From Arenibacter sp. ARW7G5Y1 (GTDB lineage Bacteria; Bacteroidota; Bacteroidia; Flavobacteriales; Flavobacteriaceae), in the NCBI RefSeq assembly GCF_003201775.1, contig NZ_QJJZ01000003.1:186001-250000 (forward strand): DNA of 64,000 nucleotides, given 5' to 3'. The position numbers and the translations under genes are program-made. Positions 18,167 through 27,299 of this stretch are shown here, one piece after another (the stretch's first letter is position 1; each line of letters starts with the position of its first letter). The notes beneath the pieces were generated by a model. It did no database searches, had not been told where the DNA came from, and saw only the letters and a list, made by a program, of their open reading frames with translations.

Positions 18167-19228
18167 ATGACTGACCTTAGACATAGATTTAATGCTTTTG
18201 TTAAACTTGGTAGTTTTTTCAAAGAATATTGCAAATATGCGAAAAACAAAATTCAAATTGATGATAATCAGCATGCATGGTTTGTAAAATTCGATGAAAT
18301 ACTAATCTTGGCCGGACATCACAATGGATGGTTTACCCCTGAAAATATTTTATTCAGTATTGAAAGTTGGGCGGAGTTGCTTACACCGTCAGAACTTGAA
18401 AGTTGGCTTTCAAAGTATGATTTGGGTAAAAGCAGGCCAAAGACGGTTGCCTTGATCATGGCAGGGAATATCCCTTTGGTGGGCTTCCACGATTTTGTAA
18501 GTGCCGTGATAACGGGAAACCGGGTCTTGGTAAAACTCTCCTCCAACGATAAAATTTTACTGCCCTTCATAGCTCAATACTTAATTGAATTGGAGCCATT
18601 GCTAAAAGACCAAATTACATTTGCGGAAGGCAGACTGGACGATTTTGATGCCGTTATTGCCACGGGAAGCGACAATACATCCCGATATTTTGAGCATTAT
18701 TTTGGTAAAAAGCCCAATATTATTAGGAGAAATCGGAATTCGGTGGCCATCCTTAGTGGCGATGAAACCAACGATGAGTTGATGGCCTTGGGTGAGGATA
18801 TATTTAGGTATTACGGATTGGGCTGTAGAAGTGTTTCCAAATTGTTTGTACCTCAAAATTATAATTTTGAGGTCCTTTTTAAGGCGCTATATCCATTTAA
18901 TACCATAATTGAGCAAAAAAAATATGCCAACAATTATGATTATAACAAGGCAGTTTACCTAATGAGTTTGTATAAGATACTGGAAAATGGTTTTCTAATG
19001 TTAAAGGAGGACAAGAATTATGCCTCCCCTATTGCCACCCTATTTTACGAGTTTTATGAGTCACCGGAGGAATTGAAAATTAGGCTAACCAATGAAAAGG
19101 ATAGGATTCAATGCATGGTGGCCAATGGATTTATGGCCGATGAGGTGCCCTTTGGGCAGACGCAAAAACCAACCTTAACGGATTATGCGGATAATATTGA
19201 TACTGTTGATTTTTTGTTGAAAACATAA
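18167..19228 (+). CDS. acyl-CoA reductase (LuxC-like)
   Basis: A 353-residue protein of the LuxC/aldehyde dehydrogenase-like acyl-CoA reductase family, which reduces acyl thioesters to aldehydes with NADPH. Features I can see are the nucleotide-binding stretch AGNIPLVGFHDFVSAVITGN near residues 101-120, VLVKLSSNDKILLPF, the ATGSDNTSRYFE segment near 164-175 and the GLGCRSVSKLFVP segment holding the likely catalytic Cys. There are no other lux genes. It precedes serC-serA on the same strand by 216 bp and is divergent from a ferredoxin. The physiological substrate is unknown. Confidence 0.82.
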   Translation: MTDLRHRFNAFVKLGSFFKEYCKYAKNKIQIDDNQHAWFVKFDEILILAGHHNGWFTPENILFSIESWAELLTPSELESWLSKYDLGKSRPKTVALIMAGNIPLVGFHDFVSAVITGNRVLVKLSSNDKILLPFIAQYLIELEPLLKDQITFAEGRLDDFDAVIATGSDNTSRYFEHYFGKKPNIIRRNRNSVAILSGDETNDELMALGEDIFRYYGLGCRSVSKLFVPQNYNFEVLFKALYPFNTIIEQKKYANNYDYNKAVYLMSLYKILENGFLMLKEDKNYASPIATLFYEFYESPEELKIRLTNEKDRIQCMVANGFMADEVPFGQTQKPTLTDYADNIDTVDFLLKT

Positions 19229-19444
19229 TGTAATAATTTAGGTGCATACTACCCTACTTCCTAAAATATTTATGACCTTTAACCTTTGAAAAAAATATAA
19301 CTGAATTTGAGAATAACTGTAAAATAGCCGTAGCCCGAACATATGTGATTGATAAATATGTTTCTTGTGACCGGTATATAGCAGTAATTTTTTAACCTCT
19401 CAGAGAAGGAATACCATTCTTTGAACAACTCTAATAAGTGATAA

Positions 19445-20509
19445 ATGAAAAAACATAATTTTAGTGCCGGCCCCTGTATCCTTCCTCAGGAAGTAATCAT
19501 AAAGGCGTCCGAGGCCGTCTTGGATTTTAATGGATTGGGACTTTCCCTGATCGAAATTTCACATAGAAGTAAGGATTTTGTGGCGGTAATGGACAAGGCC
19601 AGGTCTCTGGCCTTGGAACTATTGGGTCTAGAAGGCAAGGGCTATCAGGCTTTATTCCTACAAGGAGGTGCTAGCATGGAGTTTTTAATGGTGGCCTACA
19701 ACCTATTGGAAAAAAAGGCGGGTTATCTTAATACAGGTACCTGGGCAGATAAGGCGATAAAGGAAGCCAAGCTTTTTGGGGAGGTCTTGGAAGTAGGATC
19801 ATCCAAAGACGGGAATTTCAGTTATATTCCCAAAGGTTACAGTATTCCTAGCGACTTGGATTACCTGCACCTTACGTCCAATAATACCATTTATGGCACC
19901 CAAATAAAGAAATTTCCTAAAACGGAAGCTACTTTGGTCTGTGATATGAGTTCCGACATATTTTCCAGACAATTGGATTTCTCCCAATTTGATCTTATTT
20001 ACGCTGGTGCCCAAAAAAACATGGGTCCGGCCGGTACCACCTTGGTAGTGGTAAAGGAAGAAATCTTGGGCAAGGTTAGTAGAAAAATTCCATCTATGTT
20101 GGATTACAAGGTGCATATTGCAAAGGAGAGTATGTTTAATACCCCAGCTGTATTCCCCGTGTATGTTTCCATGCTTACCTTGGAGTGGCTTCAAAAATTG
20201 GGCGGAATTGCTGCCATTGAAGAGATTAATGAAAAGAAGGCCCAACTTTTGTACTCTGAAATAGATTTAAATCCATTGTTCAACGGCTATGCACATAAAG
20301 AGGACCGTTCCAATATGAATGCCACCTTTACGCTAGCGGAGGAAAAACTTAAGGACGTATTTGATGAAATGTGCCGGGAAGCGGGAATTAATGGAATAAA
20401 CGGACATCGTTCCGTTGGGGGATATAGGGCCTCCATGTATAATGCCCTTCCTTTGGAGAGCGTAGGTACCTTGGTAGATGTAATGAGTGAATTGGAGCGA
20501 AAAGCTTAA
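19445..20509 (+). CDS. serC: phosphoserine aminotransferase
   Basis: PLP enzyme converting 3-phosphohydroxypyruvate and glutamate to phosphoserine (serine and pyridoxine synthesis); 354 residues. It starts with the family motif NFSAGPCILP. FLQGGASMEF binds the cofactor phosphate and the Schiff-base lysine is in YAGAQKNMGPAG (about residue 194). The C-terminal NGHRSVGGYRASMYNA is the substrate-binding arginine block. serA follows after 135 bp on the same strand, giving a serine biosynthesis pair; serB is not in the window. Confidence 0.96.
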   Translation: MKKHNFSAGPCILPQEVIIKASEAVLDFNGLGLSLIEISHRSKDFVAVMDKARSLALELLGLEGKGYQALFLQGGASMEFLMVAYNLLEKKAGYLNTGTWADKAIKEAKLFGEVLEVGSSKDGNFSYIPKGYSIPSDLDYLHLTSNNTIYGTQIKKFPKTEATLVCDMSSDIFSRQLDFSQFDLIYAGAQKNMGPAGTTLVVVKEEILGKVSRKIPSMLDYKVHIAKESMFNTPAVFPVYVSMLTLEWLQKLGGIAAIEEINEKKAQLLYSEIDLNPLFNGYAHKEDRSNMNATFTLAEEKLKDVFDEMCREAGINGINGHRSVGGYRASMYNALPLESVGTLVDVMSELERKA

Positions 20510-20608
20510 AAATCGAGTTTTAGGACTTGCGATATTGCATAGGCAAAGGTCTTGGCAATTCGCCAATACCTTACAATTAGCGTATTGAAAGGGTCAACTC
20601 AGTAACAA

Positions 20609-20624
20609 CTTTAGAGTTCTAAAG
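20609..20624. promoter_or_regulatory. inverted repeat upstream of serA
   Basis: CTTTAGA-GT-TCTAAAG has two perfect 7-bp arms around a 2-bp centre, ending 20 bp before the serA ATG. The compact geometry suits an operator more than an RNA hairpin. No regulator is assigned. Confidence 0.35.
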
Positions 20625-20644
20625 AATAACAATCAACAGTTAGT

Positions 20645-21595
20645 ATGAAAATTTTAGCAAACGACGGAATATCAAAAAGTGGCATACATACTTTGGAAAA
20701 TGCCGGTTTTGAAGTTTTGGCGGTGAATGTGGCACAAGAGCAGCTTGTATCCTATATAAATGAAAATAAAGTATCGGTGCTGCTGGTCAGAAGTGCTACT
20801 AAAGTTTTTAAGGATGTAATAGATGGTTGCCCAGGCTTGAAAATTATTGGCCGGGGTGGTGTGGGAATGGACAATATAGACGTGGATTACGCCAAATCCA
20901 AAGGCATACATGTCATCAATACTCCGGAAGCCTCATCTTCCTCGGTGGCTGAACTGGTGTTTGCCCACTTGTTTAGTGGGGTAAGGTTTTTGCACGATGC
21001 CAATAGGAATATGCCGTTGGAAGGGGATAGTAATTTTAAGAAACTAAAAAATGCCTATGCCAAAGGCGTGGAATTAAGAGGAAAGACCATAGGGATCATA
21101 GGGTTTGGAAGAATTGGAGTGGCAACCGCCAGAATAGCTTTGGGCATTGGGATGAAAGTAATTTTTACCGATCCATTTTTGGATGAGGCCACGGTGACCG
21201 TACCTTTTTATGACAATAGATCAATTTCTTTTGAACTTACAAGTACTCCTTTGGAAAACTTGTTGAAAACCGCTGACTTTATTAGTCTTCATGTTCCAGC
21301 TCAAAAATCCTATATTATTGGCAAAAGGGAATTTGGTTTGATGAAGGACGGCGTAGGTATAGTAAACGCTGCCCGTGGAGGTATCTTGGATGAGGTAGCC
21401 CTTGTAGATGCACTGGAAAGTAGGAAAGTGGCTTTTGCGGGATTGGATGTCTATGAATCCGAACCTATCCCGGAACTACGTATTTTGATGCATCCGGATA
21501 TTTCCCTTAGTCCACATATAGGTGCTGCTACCGAGGAGGCCCAGGATAGGATCGGCTTGGAACTGGCTTCACAAATTATTGAACTTTATAAATAG
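20645..21595 (+). CDS. serA: D-3-phosphoglycerate dehydrogenase (short form)
   Basis: First enzyme of serine synthesis, an NAD-dependent 2-hydroxyacid dehydrogenase; 316 residues. The substrate domain includes GRGGVGMDNID. The NAD fold has GIIGFGRIGVATA near residues 148-160, and the catalytic Arg lies in NAARGGILDE, followed by the catalytic His in LSPHIGAATEEA. It lacks the C-terminal ACT domain of long SerA, so serine feedback through ACT is not expected. It follows serC. Confidence 0.93.
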   Translation: MKILANDGISKSGIHTLENAGFEVLAVNVAQEQLVSYINENKVSVLLVRSATKVFKDVIDGCPGLKIIGRGGVGMDNIDVDYAKSKGIHVINTPEASSSSVAELVFAHLFSGVRFLHDANRNMPLEGDSNFKKLKNAYAKGVELRGKTIGIIGFGRIGVATARIALGIGMKVIFTDPFLDEATVTVPFYDNRSISFELTSTPLENLLKTADFISLHVPAQKSYIIGKREFGLMKDGVGIVNAARGGILDEVALVDALESRKVAFAGLDVYESEPIPELRILMHPDISLSPHIGAATEEAQDRIGLELASQIIELYK

Positions 21596-21675
21596 GGATT
21601 TGAAGATAAAAACAGTTTGTTCAAACTCTTTTTTGTATCTTAAGCATATTAATACTAATCATAACACTTATAAAA

Positions 21676-22308
21676 ATGTCAGGATTATTGGATCTTTTAA
21701 GTAGCCCAATGGGCAAACAATTAATTAGCGGAGTTGCCGGTCAGACTGGACAACCCGAAAACAAAACAGCAGATGTCCTGAGCATGGCGATGCCACTTTT
21801 ATTAGGTGCCATGAAGAAGAATGTTTCTTCCCCACAAGGGGCCGAAGGTCTAATGAATGCACTTTCTTCCAAACACGATGGTGGATTGTTGGATAATCTT
21901 GGAGGATTGTTCGGTGGAGGGGTTGATGAATCCGTTATTAATGATGGAGCTGGTATATTAAGTCACGTTTTTGGTGGAAAACAAGCCAATGTTGAGAATG
22001 CCTTAAGTCAGAAATCCGGACTGGATGCAGGATCGGTGGCCCAAATCCTTAAAATTGCCGCGCCATTGGTAATGGCCTACTTGGGTAAACAAAAAGCACA
22101 GAGCAATGTAAACGACGCCAATGGACTAAATAGCTTATTGGGAAGTATGCTTGGTGGCCAACCTGAACAGAACCAGAGCTTGATTACTACTTTATTGGAT
22201 GCGGATGGAGATGGCAGTGTACTGGACGATGTTGCTGGGATGGTCATGGGAACCGGTAAAAAGAAAGGTGGATTGGGAGGCCTGCTAGGCGGACTTTTTG
22301 GTAAATAA
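21676..22308 (+). CDS. DUF937 domain protein
   Basis: A 210-residue protein rich in Gly, Leu and Ala, of the DUF937/YidB-like type. It has repeating helical segments (DVLSMAMPLLLGAMKK, AQILKIAAPLVMAYLGKQ) and a C-terminal glycine-leucine tail (GGLGGLLGGLFGK). There is no signal peptide. An Asp-rich turn DADGDGSVLDD near 175-185 resembles a calcium-binding loop or dockerin-like half, but I do not claim binding. It follows serA by 80 bp and is closed by a terminator. Function unknown. Confidence 0.75.
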   Translation: MSGLLDLLSSPMGKQLISGVAGQTGQPENKTADVLSMAMPLLLGAMKKNVSSPQGAEGLMNALSSKHDGGLLDNLGGLFGGGVDESVINDGAGILSHVFGGKQANVENALSQKSGLDAGSVAQILKIAAPLVMAYLGKQKAQSNVNDANGLNSLLGSMLGGQPEQNQSLITTLLDADGDGSVLDDVAGMVMGTGKKKGGLGGLLGGLFGK

Positions 22309-22329
22309 GAGTTTTAACATAATATAAGG

Positions 22330-22360
22330 AAAGCCATTTGTAACATAAATGGCTTTTTTT
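22330..22360 (+). terminator. intrinsic terminator after the DUF937 gene
   Basis: AAAGCCATTT-gtaacat-AAATGGCTTTTTTT: a 10-bp perfect stem ending in a run of seven T, 21 bp after the stop. Confidence 0.8.
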
Positions 22361-22473
22361 GTATCTTATAAGTAGGAAATATAAGATATGTTGGCAATTG
22401 AATTCTAGGTTATAAACCCGGTAGACCATTGCTGATAGGTATAATATTAATGACTTTTGAAATAATATAAGCG

Positions 22474-22929
22474 ATGAAAAAGACTATTTTTACCATTGCG
22501 GTTACTGTGATGTTTCTTTTGTTTTTGGCCAATTGCTCCAGTACCAAGCAAGCAATTTCGGTTACAGAGGCAGAAAAGGCCGCTTTTTCCCAAACGGAAG
22601 GAGATACGATAACCATTAGGGACGAGAAAACGGAATACGAAATTATTATAATTGAGCCAGGCTTTGATCTATGGCTTCAGAGTATTGCCAAGCCTAAAGG
22701 GTTTTATTCCCAGTCCTATCTGGAAAACAGGAATAGGATCATGGTTCAGGAATGGAATCAAAGGGTAATGCAGCCATTTAGATATAGTCCCAATCTTTAT
22801 GAGCTCCGCATCGATTACGACCCGAATATAGATTATGGGTACGAGGTGAATTATAAATTGTACAACTACTTTATTTATTTTCAACGCAAATACAATCAAC
22901 GATTGGGGCCATTTGTTCCCCGTGTATAA
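22474..22929 (+). CDS. lipoprotein, DUF6146-like
   Basis: A 151-residue exported lipoprotein: signal MKKTIFTIAV..., hydrophobic core and lipobox FLAN-Cys21. The mature domain has a basic, aromatic-rich C-terminal half (NYKLYNYFIYFQRKYNQRLG). It resembles small flavobacterial proteins grouped as DUF6146; the assignment is from memory of the pattern, not a search. The next gene begins 30 bp downstream, so they are likely cotranscribed. Confidence 0.7.
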   Translation: MKKTIFTIAVTVMFLLFLANCSSTKQAISVTEAEKAAFSQTEGDTITIRDEKTEYEIIIIEPGFDLWLQSIAKPKGFYSQSYLENRNRIMVQEWNQRVMQPFRYSPNLYELRIDYDPNIDYGYEVNYKLYNYFIYFQRKYNQRLGPFVPRV

Positions 22930-22959
22930 AAAGTTATCTTTGTAACGATTTTTTATAGT

Positions 22960-23280
22960 ATGAAGAAATTAAAACAACGTTGGGGCGTAAGTTCCAATAT
23001 GCAGCTTGCAATCATATTTATAGTATTCTCCATTACTGGTTCATCAGCGGTGTATGCAGCTAAGCCGTTTCTAAATTGGATCGGATTGAATCGGGAAAAC
23101 TTTTCCCCCGATTTCCTATGGGGAGGCCTTATTTATTTGATTTTTAGAATATTGTTGATTTTTCCCATCTATCAATTTCTATTGGTTATCTACGGGTGGT
23201 TGTTCGGTCAGTTCAAATTCTTTTGGGAATTTGAAAAAAAGATGTTAAATCGTATGGGCTTGGGCTTTATACTTAAGTGA
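22960..23280 (+). CDS. small membrane protein, DUF6787-like
   Basis: A 106-residue protein with two predicted membrane helices (about residues 16-37 and 53-78) and a conserved-looking C-terminal FWEFEKKMLNRMG amphipathic segment. It has no cleavable signal. The pattern SSNMQLAIIFIVFSITGSSA resembles the flavobacterial DUF6787 group. Function unknown. It forms a two-gene run with the lipoprotein upstream. Confidence 0.7.
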   Translation: MKKLKQRWGVSSNMQLAIIFIVFSITGSSAVYAAKPFLNWIGLNRENFSPDFLWGGLIYLIFRILLIFPIYQFLLVIYGWLFGQFKFFWEFEKKMLNRMGLGFILK

Positions 23281-23477
23281 AAAATATAACATAGCATATA
23301 AATCACCATTGGTATGCTACAGAAACGGCAGGAATCTAAATATCCTTGATAAATATTGGTTTGGTTGCATATACTTTTTTTCCATAAGCCAACCACCAAC
23401 CACCAACGACAGTAGCAAAGTCATAAATTATATTTTTATTAACAATCATTTTGTTGGGATACCACTAGATTTGAAGA

Positions 23478-23810
23478 GTGAAGATTCATTTGAGAAATAT
23501 AACCTTTTCAATTATTGCCGTCCTCTTGGTCGGTTTAATAACCCTTCCTTCCATTTTAAAATTAAAACATGCCATCTTTGAGCACCACACCTTTGTCTGC
23601 AAGGAAAAAGGTAAACTGCATATACATGAAGTAGAATTGGATTGTGATTACCATAAATTCAACCTTACACATTTGTATACCCTTACGCAACAGGAGTTTG
23701 CTACATTTACAATAGTACCTAAAACAGAAAAAATTATAAACTTCTATAATTTTTTAAGTAAGTATCAAAAACTCCATTTCTCCAGAAGGGGACCTCCATC
23801 GGCCCTATAA
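23478..23810 (+). CDS. small exported or anchored His/Cys-rich protein upstream of a TonB receptor
   Basis: A 110-residue protein with an N-terminal membrane segment (about residues 8-27). A short stretch after it, from HAIFEHHTFVC to DCDYHKF, packs six His and two Cys into roughly 35 residues. This looks like a metal-binding site. The start is GTG at 23478; I see no better codon. It is followed 233 bp downstream by a TonB receptor with a His/Glu-rich loop, and the shared His content suggests a joint role in zinc or copper handling. The C-terminus is basic (HFSRRGPPSAL). Confidence 0.6.
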   Translation: MKIHLRNITFSIIAVLLVGLITLPSILKLKHAIFEHHTFVCKEKGKLHIHEVELDCDYHKFNLTHLYTLTQQEFATFTIVPKTEKIINFYNFLSKYQKLHFSRRGPPSAL

Positions 23811-23924
23811 TACTTTTTACCGGACTTGTATAATCGTGCGCACGCAAACATTATGCCTGTGAAACCCTATAGTAATATAAGGCGGCCAAAACTCTATGTT
23901 GCAGGCACGCCTAGTTATATGAAC

Positions 23925-23932
23925 TACATTTG
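23925..23932 (+). promoter_or_regulatory. candidate -7 element for the His-rich-loop TonB receptor
   Basis: TACATTTG matches TAnnTTTG exactly, 111 bp upstream of the ATG at 24044. The nearest TTG (23899-23901) leaves a 23-base spacer, at the upper limit. If used, it gives a leader of about 100 bases. Confidence 0.35.
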
Positions 23933-24043
23933 GGGTATTTGAAATAAAAGGTCTTACTTATAATTACACCAAACAGTTTTAAACAATTTTTTGGACGCGA
24001 ATTGCCTCTAGCTAATTCTCGCCATTACCTATAAAAAAATTAA

Positions 24044-26323
24044 ATGAGAAATATAATCCTGTCAATGCTCTGCATTTTGACATATATAACAGCAAACTCC
24101 CAAAATACCCTCTCCGGAAAAATAATTAATACAGAGAACCAAGAAGGTCTGGAACAGGTTACCATCTATTTTCCACAAATGGAAAAGGGTGGTGTAACCA
24201 ATAATGATGGGGAATATAAAATTGGAGCCTTACCAACGGGAACCTATAAAATAGTGGCTTCCTATATAGGTTTTCTAACTTTTTCAGACAATATTACCAT
24301 TGAAAAAGGGAGCAATACCTTGGACATTTCATTGGTTCCAAGTGCCATTGAAATGGAAGAAGTTATTGTATCTACCCCATTCCATAAATTACAACGTGAA
24401 AATGTTATGAAGGTAGAATTCGCCAAATTGGCAACACTCAAGAGCCAAGGTGCCCCTACTCTGGTGGAAGGTATAGGGGCCATACCCGGGGTGGATGTGG
24501 TTTCAACAGGTGTGGGAATAGGGAAACCCGTAATTAGAGGGCTTACTTCCAATCGTGTTTTGGTGTATACCCAGGGTATTCGCTTAGAAAACCAGCAATT
24601 TGGGGCAGAACATGGTTTGGGAGTAAATGAAGCCGGCATAGAAAGTGTTGAGGTAATCAAGGGGCCTGCTTCCCTACTATATGGGTCTGATGCAATGGGG
24701 GGAGTGCTTTATCTGAACCCGGAAAAATTTGCAGTTCCCAATAGTACCGAGGGAGATATAAATTTCAACTACAATACCAACACCCAAGGTATAAGTAGTG
24801 GGGCCGGCATTAGAGCTTCAGGGGATAGATTTAAATATCTTCTACGCTTGGCAACCAATAGCCATGTGGATTATTTGGGTGGAGATGGCAATAGGGTTAC
24901 CAATTCCAGATTTAATGAGAAAGATCTAAAGGCCGGCTTGGGTTATCAGGCAACCTCCTTTAAAAGTGAGATTAGGTATAATTACAACCGGTCCAATTTG
25001 GGGATACCTGAAGAGGTGGGCTTGCAAACCACCTCCAGAACACCCGATTTACCATATCAAAAATTGGACAACCATATATTGAGCTCCAACTCCAAATTAT
25101 TCTTTAACAACTCCAATTTGGATATCACCTTGGGCTACATAGGAAATAATCGTAAGGAGTTTGAAGATCACCATCACCATGAGGAAGAGGAAGAAGGCCA
25201 CGAGGAGCACGAAGAGCATGAAGAAGAAGGTGAAGAGGGGGCTGCCTTGGACATGAAGCTCAATACCTTTAATTATAATCTGCAGTACCATCTCCCTAAA
25301 TCGGGAAAATTTGAAACTGTTGTTGGCGTACAAGGAATTTATCAGACCAATGAGAATTTTGGGGAAGAGATTTTAATTCCCGATGCCACTACACAAGATA
25401 TAGGATTTTTAGGGACCACCCATTTTCACCTCGATCAAAACAACGATTTTCAGGTGGGATTGCGCTATGACCACAGGCAAATAGACGGAAAGGCCTATGG
25501 TATAAGCGGTGCAGAAGATTATATAGCCCCTTTAAAACGCAACTTCAATAGCTTTAATGGTGCTTTTGGATACAAAAACAATATTTCCGAACAACTCACT
25601 GCTAGAATCAATGTGGCTACAGGGTTCCGGGCGCCCAATTTGGCCGAACTCACTTCCTATGGTACCCATGAGGGGACCAATAGGTTCGAAATTGGAAACA
25701 GCGACCTTAAGAACGAGCAAAACCTACAAATTGATCTGGCATTGGAATTTCAAAACGAACATTACGAGTTTTTTCTGAATGGTTTTCACAATAGTATAAA
25801 GGATTATATCTATATAGCGCCCAGTGGAACTTTAATGGATGAAACCCCTGTTTTCAACTATCTACAACAGGATGCCATTCTTTATGGAGGGGAAATTGGA
25901 TTTCATCTGCACCCCCACCCGTACGATTGGTTGCACATAGAAAGTAGTTACCAAACGGTGTTCGGTGAATTACAGACTAGTGAAGCCTTACCTTTGATCC
26001 CCGCCAATAAGTTGACCAATACGTTTAGGGTAGAGTTTAATAATGCTAAGGGATGGTGGCTTAGGTCCAATGCGTTCGTTTCCTTGAACACCACCTTTAA
26101 ACAGGGAAAAGTAAGTACTTTTGAAACCGTTACTCCTGGATATTCCCTATTAAATGCCGGTTTGGGAGGGGACATTCAATTTTTGAAAAAAAGCATGAAT
26201 ATTACTCTTAGTGCCAACAACTTATTGGATAAAAAATACATTGCCCATTTATCCCGTTTAAAAAGTGATGAAATTTTGAATATGGGAAGATCTGTTGTTG
26301 TAGGACTTAACATACTATTGTAA
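24044..26323 (+). CDS. TonB-dependent receptor with His/Glu-rich loop, probable metal uptake
   Basis: Outer-membrane receptor of 759 residues. It has a signal peptide (~1-19), a CarboxypepD_reg-like domain (~22-97), then the plug (IPGVDVVSTGVGIGKPVIRG near 148-167, VEVIKGPASLLYGSDAMGG near 200-218) and a beta-barrel. An extracellular loop near residues 373-400 is almost wholly His and Glu (DHHHHEEEEEGHEEHEEHEE and on). Such loops occur in zinc receptors of the ZnuD type and in some copper receptors. The upstream small protein is also His-rich. I infer divalent-metal uptake; zinc is the first guess. No Fur/Zur box was confidently identified. Confidence 0.85.
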   Translation: MRNIILSMLCILTYITANSQNTLSGKIINTENQEGLEQVTIYFPQMEKGGVTNNDGEYKIGALPTGTYKIVASYIGFLTFSDNITIEKGSNTLDISLVPSAIEMEEVIVSTPFHKLQRENVMKVEFAKLATLKSQGAPTLVEGIGAIPGVDVVSTGVGIGKPVIRGLTSNRVLVYTQGIRLENQQFGAEHGLGVNEAGIESVEVIKGPASLLYGSDAMGGVLYLNPEKFAVPNSTEGDINFNYNTNTQGISSGAGIRASGDRFKYLLRLATNSHVDYLGGDGNRVTNSRFNEKDLKAGLGYQATSFKSEIRYNYNRSNLGIPEEVGLQTTSRTPDLPYQKLDNHILSSNSKLFFNNSNLDITLGYIGNNRKEFEDHHHHEEEEEGHEEHEEHEEEGEEGAALDMKLNTFNYNLQYHLPKSGKFETVVGVQGIYQTNENFGEEILIPDATTQDIGFLGTTHFHLDQNNDFQVGLRYDHRQIDGKAYGISGAEDYIAPLKRNFNSFNGAFGYKNNISEQLTARINVATGFRAPNLAELTSYGTHEGTNRFEIGNSDLKNEQNLQIDLALEFQNEHYEFFLNGFHNSIKDYIYIAPSGTLMDETPVFNYLQQDAILYGGEIGFHLHPHPYDWLHIESSYQTVFGELQTSEALPLIPANKLTNTFRVEFNNAKGWWLRSNAFVSLNTTFKQGKVSTFETVTPGYSLLNAGLGGDIQFLKKSMNITLSANNLLDKKYIAHLSRLKSDEILNMGRSVVVGLNILL

Positions 26324-26391
26324 AAAGGTGTACCCATGAGGGGCCTTTAAACTAATTTTGGTGTAACACCCATTCCAATAATAAGAAATAC

Positions 26392-27267
26392 CTACGGCTT
26401 GATTCTTTTTAAACCGTAGGTTATTTGTTTCCAAAAAGAATTTGGAATTTTTTCATCCCCTTCAAAGCCCAATTCAATGTTACCACTGTCTTCGGGGATA
26501 TAGTTGGTTTTAAAAATATAATCCCATAGACTAAGGCTGATTCCAAAATTAACACCGTATTTCCCATCTGGTAAATCGTGCGCGTGATGGTATAGGTGCA
26601 TTACCGGATTGTTTAAAATATATTTTAGCCAACCCCAGGTAATTTTTATGTTGGCATGATTGAAATGGCCAATGGCTATCGCAAAAAAATGGACTATATA
26701 GGCATGTTCGGGTTCAAAGCCGCCCAAGATCATGACCCCAAAGGTCTTTAAGGGTTTGTAGAACACATTTTCCATCCAATGATAACGTAGGTGTGCCGCA
26801 AATCCCATCTCCTTTACACTGTGGTGTATTTGATGGAATTTCCATAAAAATGGATACTTATGGAGCAAAATATGGGTAAACCACTGGACAAAATCCAATA
26901 TTATAAAAAAGATCAATAATTGAAGCCAATTGGGAAAATGGGACATATCCAAAAGGGCAAGGCTACTTTGTTGTATGCCCAAATCGCTAAAAAGAAGACC
27001 CAATATCTTGTAAAATCCACTTATGGCAATGGCGAAAAGGAAAAAATTAAAAAACATATAAAAACCGTCCAACCAAAAATCCTTGCGGAAAATGGATTGA
27101 TCCTTACGCCATGGAAACAAAATTTCCAGCAACCAAACCACAAGGGAAATAATTATAAGCCCCCAAAAATAATTGGTATACCAAGGAACGTCGAATATTA
27201 TGGATTTCCAGGTCCAATTCGCTGTTCCTATAATGGTGTTGATGAATGCTTCAAAATATTTTTCCAA
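26392..27267 (-). CDS. sterol desaturase / fatty acid hydroxylase family protein (second copy)
   Basis: Di-iron membrane oxygenase of 291 residues with histidine boxes HILLH, HQIHH and HLYHHAHD in the usual order. Four hydrophobic segments precede and separate them. The start is TTG at 27267; no ATG lies in frame upstream. It is not closely similar to the other hydroxylase at 7.6-8.6 kb. It sits 32 bp downstream of a SorAB-like pair on the same strand, so the three genes probably form an operon. An 8-bp hairpin (ACCTACGG/CCGTAGGT, 26390-26421) overlaps its stop. Confidence 0.85.
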   Translation of the reverse strand: MEKYFEAFINTIIGTANWTWKSIIFDVPWYTNYFWGLIIISLVVWLLEILFPWRKDQSIFRKDFWLDGFYMFFNFFLFAIAISGFYKILGLLFSDLGIQQSSLALLDMSHFPNWLQLLIFFIILDFVQWFTHILLHKYPFLWKFHQIHHSVKEMGFAAHLRYHWMENVFYKPLKTFGVMILGGFEPEHAYIVHFFAIAIGHFNHANIKITWGWLKYILNNPVMHLYHHAHDLPDGKYGVNFGISLSLWDYIFKTNYIPEDSGNIELGFEGDEKIPNSFWKQITYGLKRIKP

Positions 27268-27299
27268 GACCTTTATACTTATCGCAATAACTTATTCCG

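Noticed and set aside
26390-26421. Hairpin ACCTACGG/CCGTAGGT as a terminator of the TonB receptor gene
   Set aside because: The loop is long and it overlaps the stop and last codons of the convergent hydroxylase; no clean T-run at the stem end on the plus strand.
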